Shown here one piece after another: positions 14,263 to 17,075 of a stretch of DNA of 17,075 bases. Within the stretch, counting starts at the first letter, position 1, and every line of letters begins with the position of its first letter. Source of the DNA: CAYYGL01 sp964471235 (GTDB taxonomy: Bacteria > Calditrichota > Calditrichia > RBG-13-44-9 > J075). The notes under the pieces are model-generated. The model was not told the DNA's origin, ran no database searches, and saw only the letters and a list, made by a program, of their open reading frames with translations. The DNA is taken from contig CAYYGL010000105.1 in NCBI GenBank assembly GCA_964471235.1, positions 1 to 17,075 of the forward strand, given 5' to 3'. A program made the position numbers and the translations under genes.

Positions 14263-16305
14263 ATGAGGGATATGGAAAACAACACCCAAACACCCAAAGT
14301 CACATCTCCGAAGTCATTATTAACATCCGCCGCCCTTCTTGCCTCCATTTTGGGGCTTCTGGAAGCGCTTTTCTGGACCTTGAGAGGGTATCCCAACTCA
14401 ACGGAGACGGCATTTCTATTTCTCATTTACGGATCGCTGGGATATGTCATCCTCTCAGCGCTGACCGTTTTCCTGATCGCCCTGATCTTCAAAAAGCAAC
14501 TGACAACCGGCGAAAATCTCTCCTTTTTACCTGTTGCCATACCGGTTGGGGTGGTTGTTACCATTCTGGCGCTTTCATTTCTGAAAGGCGGCATCAGACA
14601 ATACCTCTTCTTCATTCCTGGGAGTATCTCCCTGGCGATCGTGATTTGCTATCTCCTCCGGAAGCCCTTCGCCCGTCTGGGGAAGGGCTTATCCACCGGT
14701 AGAGCGTTGGTGATGCACACACTCGTCCTCGCTTTTGGGATAGCACTCATTGCCTTATTATTCGGAAACGGCATCTGGAAATGGCTGGCGCTGGCAATTG
14801 CGGTGGTCGCTTTTTTTATGGCACTGACCTCCGGCATATCTAAAGAGAAAGGGCAGCCGGTTCGCAAATTGATCGTGATGAATCTTGTTCTACTGCTAAC
14901 CATACCGGCTTACCTGATGGTGCCCGGGTCTCGTAAAGCTTTCGACCTGCCCAATGTGCTTCTGATTACTATCGATACCCTTCGCCCGGACCACCTGGGA
15001 TGTTACGGGTATAAGGATGCCCACACTCCCAATATCGATCGGCTGGCATCGGAAGGGATTTTGTTTAAAAATACCATTTCCGCCTCCCCAAGAACGGGAC
15101 CCTCTCACATCTCCATGCTTACCGGGTTGTACCAGAACCGGCATGGGGCGTTGCGCAATGGAGAAAAATTATCCGATAAGGTGGTGACGTTGCCGGAGAT
15201 ATTAGCCAACAATGGCTATGAAACTGCTGCGTTTATCAGTGGTTGGACATTGAAAGATGAAGCTTGTGGTCTGGCTCCCCGGTTTCAGTTTTATGACCAG
15301 AATTTCGGTCCCTGGAAATGGATACCGGAGCCCACTTACAAGCTCCGCATTCTCCAACTGTTAACCACCTTCGGACCCCGGTTTGGCTTAAAACCGGAGA
15401 GAATTGAAAGACCCGCCGGTAGGACCACCGATTCCGTAATCAACTGGTTGAAAAAGACACATGATAAACCGTTCTTCCTGTGGGTACACTATTACGATCC
15501 GCATGTGCCTTATAATCCACCCCAACCATACCGGCAAATGCATTTTAAAAATCCGGCAATCAACATAAACAGCAACTGGTGGGGGTGGAGCGCCTCCCAG
15601 CGGGAAGAAATGGTTCAGAACCCGGAACGACATCACGCCATGATTGAGTTATATGACGGCGAAATCTCCTACGTCGATGCCGAAATAGTCAGATTGGAAA
15701 CCGCGCTGAAGAACTTAAACCTCTCCGCCAATACCATTATGTTTCTCACCTCAGACCATGGAGAAAGCCTGGGCGAGCACTATCATTACTTCGGACATGA
15801 TGATCTGTATGAAACCTGCCTGCGGGTGCCGTTGATTATGCTATACCCCAATAGCCAGTGGGGGCACCAAATAATTGATTCACAGACACAGTTAATAGAT
15901 TTTACCCCGTCTGTGTTGGACCTGCTGGGCATTCATACGGAAAACAAATTTGACGGGCATAGCTTTGTTACGATCTTGGACAGTGCTCAACAAACCGATA
16001 ACCAACCGGCATTTGCTTCCCTGCTGGAGAATAAGACGGATATGTTTGCGGTCCGGCAGAATGGATACAAGTTAATCTACACCGCTCCGCAATGGGGCGT
16101 CTCCCGGCGTCGTCCCGCCGGGCAGGAGTTGTATTACCTACCGGATGACCCGTATGAATTGAACAACATCATCGCCCAAAATCCTCCTGAGCTAACCCGT
16201 TTAGCAAAGATGATGAAGCAATGGAGTAAAGAAAAATACCAGAATAAACAAAATTTAAATGAAGAAACCCGGAAAAAACTGAGAAGTTTGGGATATATTA
16301 AGTGA
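14263..16305 (+). CDS. Membrane-anchored sulfatase/alkaline-phosphatase-fold protein, Thr nucleophile (copy 3, diverged)
   Basis: The 680 residues begin with about seven predicted membrane helices (23-40, 48-76, 86-106, 112-131, 147-168, 171-190, 201-221). The catalytic domain starts at 'NVLLITIDTLRPDHLGCYGY' (231-250). Unlike copies 1 and 2, the RPDHLG motif is intact. Active-site candidates are Asp238, Thr278 in 'RTGPSH', His414 (YYDPHVPY), and Asp498-His499 (SDHGESLGEH). The end 'RKKLRSLGYIK' is the usual sulfatase-family C-terminus. Thr again occupies the formylglycine position, so sulfatase activity is unlikely. The start is uncertain: ATG 14263 has no Shine-Dalgarno, and ATG 14272 has AGGG too close. 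It follows the GT-C-like gene by 46 bases and probably closes the gene run. Confidence 0.85.
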   Translation: MRDMENNTQTPKVTSPKSLLTSAALLASILGLLEALFWTLRGYPNSTETAFLFLIYGSLGYVILSALTVFLIALIFKKQLTTGENLSFLPVAIPVGVVVTILALSFLKGGIRQYLFFIPGSISLAIVICYLLRKPFARLGKGLSTGRALVMHTLVLAFGIALIALLFGNGIWKWLALAIAVVAFFMALTSGISKEKGQPVRKLIVMNLVLLLTIPAYLMVPGSRKAFDLPNVLLITIDTLRPDHLGCYGYKDAHTPNIDRLASEGILFKNTISASPRTGPSHISMLTGLYQNRHGALRNGEKLSDKVVTLPEILANNGYETAAFISGWTLKDEACGLAPRFQFYDQNFGPWKWIPEPTYKLRILQLLTTFGPRFGLKPERIERPAGRTTDSVINWLKKTHDKPFFLWVHYYDPHVPYNPPQPYRQMHFKNPAININSNWWGWSASQREEMVQNPERHHAMIELYDGEISYVDAEIVRLETALKNLNLSANTIMFLTSDHGESLGEHYHYFGHDDLYETCLRVPLIMLYPNSQWGHQIIDSQTQLIDFTPSVLDLLGIHTENKFDGHSFVTILDSAQQTDNQPAFASLLENKTDMFAVRQNGYKLIYTAPQWGVSRRRPAGQELYYLPDDPYELNNIIAQNPPELTRLAKMMKQWSKEKYQNKQNLNEETRKKLRSLGYIK

Positions 16306-16328
16306 GTCGTTTATGCTCATTTTTCGGT

Positions 16329-16357
16329 TTGAAAAGTTACCGGTTCAGACTTAAATT
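16329..16357 (+). promoter_or_regulatory. Possible promoter upstream of the truncated copy
   Basis: TTGAAA (16329-16334; five of six to TTGACA) is spaced 17 bases from TAAATT (16352-16357; four of six to TATAAT). It lies in the AT-rich 174-base gap after copy 3. A GGGGGG run follows at 16371-16376. This suggests the last gene may have, or once had, its own transcription start. Confidence 0.3.
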
Positions 16358-16479
16358 AAAACAAAATCCAGGGGGGTAATGTTAGTTTCAGTTTCAAATA
16401 TATGGATACACACCACAGGTAGATTCTCACGCTGGAAACTTTTAAACAGTCATAATACCCATAACCTGGATAGTTACTC

Positions 16480-17028
16480 ATGGATTTCATCACAAAACAA
16501 TCGAACCCGCCAATTGTTTCTCTTGCAATTATTTCAGGTCTTACAGGTTCTGTTTTCGGCTTACTTGAAGCTTTTATATGGATAGCAGTTGTTTCCCATA
16601 ACACTCCCGGAATGGGAGTCTACTCACCACAAACAGCTTTAACGCTCATTTTTTATGCGATGGGTGGATACGGGCTTTTATCATTGGCCATTGCTTTCGT
16701 TTATTTTCGTTTTGCAAAGGCCCAGAGCCGTGGAAGTTCAGAGTTGCTATCGATTGCGGCAAGCCTCCCACTGGGGCTTTGGGTAATGGTTTTCGGTCTG
16801 GGGTATTTACGGGGGGGCTTCATCCAATCTGTTTTTTTTGTTACCGGTTGCTTTTTTCTGGCTTTCTTTGTTTTTCGGTTTGCTCACTTGTTCTTAACAC
16901 GTAGTAACATATCAATCACTGTTCCCAGAGCACTGGCACTCCACGCAATCATTTTAGCCTTTATCGGAATCATGGTTGCCCTTCGATTCACTACTTCCGG
17001 TTGGAAATGGTTTATTATCCTTCCCTAA
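16480..17028 (+). pseudogene. Truncated fourth copy: membrane domain of a sulfatase-fold protein without the catalytic domain
   Basis: The 182 residues parallel positions 20-180 of copy 3: 'GLLEAFIWI' against 'GLLEALFWT', 'YLRGGFIQSVFF' (109-120) against 'FLKGGIRQYLFF', and 'PRALALHAIILAF' against 'GRALVMHTLVLAF'. Five membrane helices are complete (about 13-38, 51-78, 87-110, 115-133, 149-170). The sixth starts at 'GWKWFIILP' and ends at TAA (17026-17028), where copy 3 has 'WKWLALAIAVVAFF'. The catalytic part is therefore absent in this frame. The frame starting at 17022 stays open to the window end, but its residues (SLKMQQVLFSKK...) do not resemble copy 3. The region is visibly richer in A+T than upstream genes. 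It may be a decayed gene, a genuine stand-alone membrane domain, or a sequencing error near a contig end. Confidence 0.6.
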
Positions 17029-17075
17029 AAATGCAACAAGTATTATTTAGCAAAAAAACAATATTAGCAGAGGTC

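Noticed and set aside
2796..16305. Calling the three sulfatase-fold proteins arylsulfatases
   Set aside because: Thr occupies the position that must be Cys or Ser for formylglycine formation, so only the fold, not sulfatase activity, is supported.
16379..16585. Small ORF preceded by GGGGGG
   Set aside because: The product has no recognisable feature, and it overlaps the well-supported membrane-domain gene at 16480 in another frame.
1..17075. CRISPR arrays, tRNA or rRNA genes, insertion sequences, phage or defence systems
   Set aside because: No regularly spaced repeats, tRNA-like folds, transposase or defence-protein motifs were seen on either strand.

Overview
The window appears to come from a bacterium of the FCB (Fibrobacteres-Chlorobi-Bacteroidetes) superphylum, most likely a lineage such as Calditrichota, KSB1 or Marinimicrobia. 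The main clue is the first gene. It ends in a type IX secretion-style sorting tail of the 'NFPNPFNPTTTIKYDLP ... G(L)YLYRIVAG' kind, fused to FG-GAP/VCBS and ASPIC/UnbV domains. The phylum is an inference from protein style only. No rRNA, tRNA, CRISPR array or transposase is visible, and every supported gene is on the + strand.

Layout. (1) 1-1296: 3' part of a secreted, calcium-repeat surface protein. (2) 1297-1613: a 317-bp spacer with three consecutive hairpins, the middle one terminator-like. (3) 1614-2762: an acyl-CoA dehydrogenase with an isovaleryl-CoA-dehydrogenase-type active-site layout; it seems unrelated to what follows. (4) 2796-6776: two tandem paralogues with five predicted membrane helices followed by a sulfatase/alkaline-phosphatase-fold domain. 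Their nucleophile position is Thr, not Cys or Ser. (5) 6793-14216: a tightly packed run encoding a GT87-like membrane glycosyltransferase, a CofD/YvcK-like protein fused to a degenerate GT2-like domain, a HAD phosphatase, a short GlmU-type nucleotidyltransferase, a DPM1-like GT2 and a second polytopic GT-C-like protein. (6) 14263-16305: a third, diverged membrane-anchored Thr-type sulfatase-fold protein. (7) 16480-17028: a fourth copy of its membrane domain, which stops just where the catalytic part should follow.

How the genes could work together (inference). The nucleotidyltransferase, HAD phosphatase, DPM1-like GT2 and two GT-C-like proteins form a plausible pathway: make an activated sugar, load it on a polyprenyl carrier, and use it on the outer face of the membrane. 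The CofD/YvcK family binds nucleotide-activated substrates and in CofD makes a phosphodiester. The Thr-nucleophile alkaline-phosphatase fold is the one used by membrane phospho-transferases such as LtaS and EptA. Together they suggest an uncharacterised envelope glycan or glycolipid pathway with phosphodiester-type decoration. The most unusual element is the fusion of a CofD/YvcK-like domain to a GT2-like domain that has lost its DxD, encoded in the same gene run as an intact GT2 with a recognisably similar C-terminal pattern.
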